DNA of 64,000 nucleotides. It comes from Whitmania pigra. Its lineage: Eukaryota; Annelida; Clitellata; Hirudinida; Haemopidae. A program made the translations under genes and the position numbers. This document shows positions 63,801 to 64,000 of the stretch, in pieces. Each line of letters starts with the position of its first letter. Position 1 is the stretch's first letter. The notes under the pieces are model-generated. The model was not told the origin of the DNA. It saw only the letters and a list, made by a program, of their open reading frames with translations, and searched no databases. The DNA lies in contig JAJTWR010000365.1 of the NCBI GenBank assembly GCA_021613335.1, positions 862,001 to 926,000 on the forward strand, written 5' to 3'.

Positions 63801-64000
63801 TTGTAGGTAAAAGCTGCTTGTGATGAGGAATGTGAATGCAATGACGATTGCAATTCTCACTTGTAATGTCTTTAATTTGCTTCTAACAATTTAAGCATTT
63901 AACTGTATTACTTTGTAGTGATCCATGATGGTATTTTAGAAATCCATGATCATGTTGACATAATAAACATAATAACACAGTAAATGCACAAACCTTTTCC
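63801..64000. other. MyD88 3' flank
   Basis: AT-rich, with AATAAACATAATAACA near 63961, which includes a possible polyadenylation signal. No further gene before the window ends. Confidence 0.4.

Overview
The window is nuclear DNA from an AT-rich invertebrate animal. The evidence is spliced genes with GT-AG introns, tetraspanins, DEG/ENaC channels, MAGOH, and a MyD88 adaptor with death and TIR domains, in a background full of hAT, Tc1/mariner, foldback, LINE and SINE debris and long (ATT)n, (GAT)n and (AAC)n tracts. I cannot settle the phylum by reading alone; a cnidarian, tunicate, mollusc or other invertebrate would all fit.

Layout. (1) 1-15 kb: two eight-exon tetraspanin genes in tandem on the minus strand, with near-identical exon lengths. 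(2) 15-21 kb: transposon-rich spacer, including a 724-bp hAT element with a perfect 8-bp target duplication, a foldback element of about 1 kb built from degenerate GACAAAATAGCC-type repeats, and a LINE 3' end. (3) 21-47.5 kb: a plus-strand cluster of DEG/ENaC-type ion channel genes. Three intact intronless genes (516, 514 and 515 codons) are accompanied by an internally deleted pseudogene (25.7 kb), a nine-codon start fragment running into a (TTA)n tract (27.0 kb), and a truncated pseudogene (46.4 kb) fused to a GC-rich block of unknown origin. Large direct duplications link genes 1 and 2. (4) 48.8-49.6 kb: MAGOH (4 exons). (5) 51.2-51.5 kb: a small unidentified two-exon minus-strand reading frame. 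(6) 52.1-58.9 kb: a many-exon WD-repeat gene resembling WDCP. (7) 59.8-63.8 kb: a complete five-exon MyD88 gene.

By known family roles, the tetraspanins organise membrane microdomains, the DEG/ENaC proteins form trimeric cation channels, MAGOH is an exon-junction-complex core subunit and MyD88 couples Toll/IL-1 receptors to downstream kinases. Nothing suggests that these genes work together as one pathway; the local gene families (tetraspanin pair, DEG/ENaC cluster) arose by tandem duplication. Points most worth a second look: all three DEG/ENaC genes lack the His of the conserved cytosolic His-Gly gating motif; a GC-rich frame-broken coding-like block abuts the 46.4-kb channel fragment; three foldback elements share GTCGCC-type arms and 9-12-bp target duplications, one carrying a Helitron-like helicase fragment; and MyD88 lacks the usual BB-loop proline and has a basic C-terminal tail. 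All exon boundaries were inferred by eye from reading frame, splice dinucleotides and family resemblance.
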